From positions 1 to 42,261 of the forward strand of contig CAIYPD010000091.1 of NCBI GenBank assembly GCA_903928075.1: 42,261 bases of DNA, given 5' to 3'. The translations under genes were made by a program, and so were the position numbers. Shown here piece after piece: positions 42,107 through 42,261 of the stretch (positions are counted from its first letter, which is position 1; each line of letters opens with the position of its first letter). The notes beneath the pieces are model-generated. The model made no database searches. It saw only the letters and a program-made list of their open reading frames with translations, and was not told the origin of the DNA. This DNA comes from Candidatus Firestoneibacteriota bacterium (GTDB lineage Bacteria; Oederibacteriota; D2-FULL-39-29).

Positions 42107-42261
42107 TAGTTTATAAGGTTTGGAAGCAAAGCTTTTCTCGATAGGAAGGATATATAGATGTCAACTACCGTTGACATAGCGAGATAAGCAAAGCTTTTCT
42201 CGATAGGAAGGATATATAGATGTCAACTGTCGTTGACATAACGAGATAAGGTCTAAAATCA
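42107..42261. repeat. 62-nt tandem repeat with internal perfect hairpin, plus nonamers
   Basis: Two nonamers GTTTATAAG and GTTTGGAAG (42109-42126) lead into two tandem 62-nt copies at 42126-42187 and 42188-42249. Each copy holds a perfect 8-bp stem ATGTCAAC/GTTGACAT with a 4-nt loop, TACC in copy 1 and TGTC in copy 2, and an outer pairing of TCTCG with CGAGA. GGTCTAAAATC follows at 42250-42260, also found at 8024-8034 and 8170-8180. The array runs off the window edge, so more copies may follow. Confidence 0.8.

Noticed and set aside
42126-42261. Possible CRISPR array
   Set aside because: The copies are directly tandem without unique spacers, and no cas gene is present.

Overview
The window reads as a contiguous chromosomal segment of an uncultivated diderm (Gram-negative-type) bacterium. 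LptD (LPS assembly at the outer membrane), LolA (lipoprotein carrier), two predicted lipoproteins and a WecA-type polyprenyl-phosphate glycosyltransferase point to a two-membrane envelope. Base composition is moderate and no phage, transposase, integrase or CRISPR locus is visible. The phylum cannot be settled from sequence alone; the mix of an LPS-type envelope with a Firmicutes-like ywlC-ywlE-rpiB-glyA gene order and a Planctomycete/Verrucomicrobia-like MoxR-VWA-DUF4159 cluster suggests a candidate phylum (Omnitrophota/Elusimicrobiota/Firestonebacteria-like). That placement is inference.

Layout: every recognised gene lies on the + strand. A tRNA-Thr(CGU) opens the window (53-128). Then come a secreted transglutaminase-like protein, gatB, an RlmD-type rRNA methyltransferase, an inositol-monophosphatase-family enzyme, a PilZ-like protein, an HtrA protease, two lipoproteins (one CsgG-like), ftsK and lolA (250-11925). 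A clear promoter precedes a sugar-ABC ATPase, a ROK kinase, lptD and a dppBCDF peptide/nickel importer that lacks its binding protein (12105-20114). An FGGY sugar kinase leads into a tightly overlapping MoxR / DUF58 / BatA-like / DUF4159 / VWA-GATase cluster, then yjbQ and a 914-residue DUF4175-like coiled-coil membrane protein (20227-32178). The last quarter holds purF-purM-purE, ywlC-ywlE-rpiB-glyA, a dCMP deaminase, a WecA-like transferase, an SGNH hydrolase and a xylose-isomerase-like enzyme (32500-42106).

The most unusual content lies between the genes. Many gaps are filled by arrays of degenerate short words with strict periodicity: heptamers (AGTACAA-type, CTAATTG-type) or nonamers (GTTTATAAG-type). 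In most gaps a left arm of words is followed, after a non-repetitive core, by a right arm carrying the same words reverse-complemented in the same phase. The arrays begin at or just inside the 3' ends of genes and in places have rewritten coding ends: a false lipoprotein-like N-terminus on the rRNA methyltransferase, the C-terminus of the SGNH hydrolase, and the stop region of dppF. Related elements include a 37-nt inverted repeat around an AT-rich core upstream of purF and a 62-nt tandem repeat with an internal perfect hairpin at the right edge. The closest precedent I know is the heptanucleotide STRR repeats of heterocystous cyanobacteria, but the words here differ and nothing else in the window looks cyanobacterial.

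Two enzymes have substitutions at positions that normally matter. PurE has Ala where class I enzymes have the His of AAHLPG, and the xylose-isomerase-like protein has His in place of a metal-1 Asp ligand. The MoxR-VWA-DUF4175 cluster is a coherent membrane system of unknown function.
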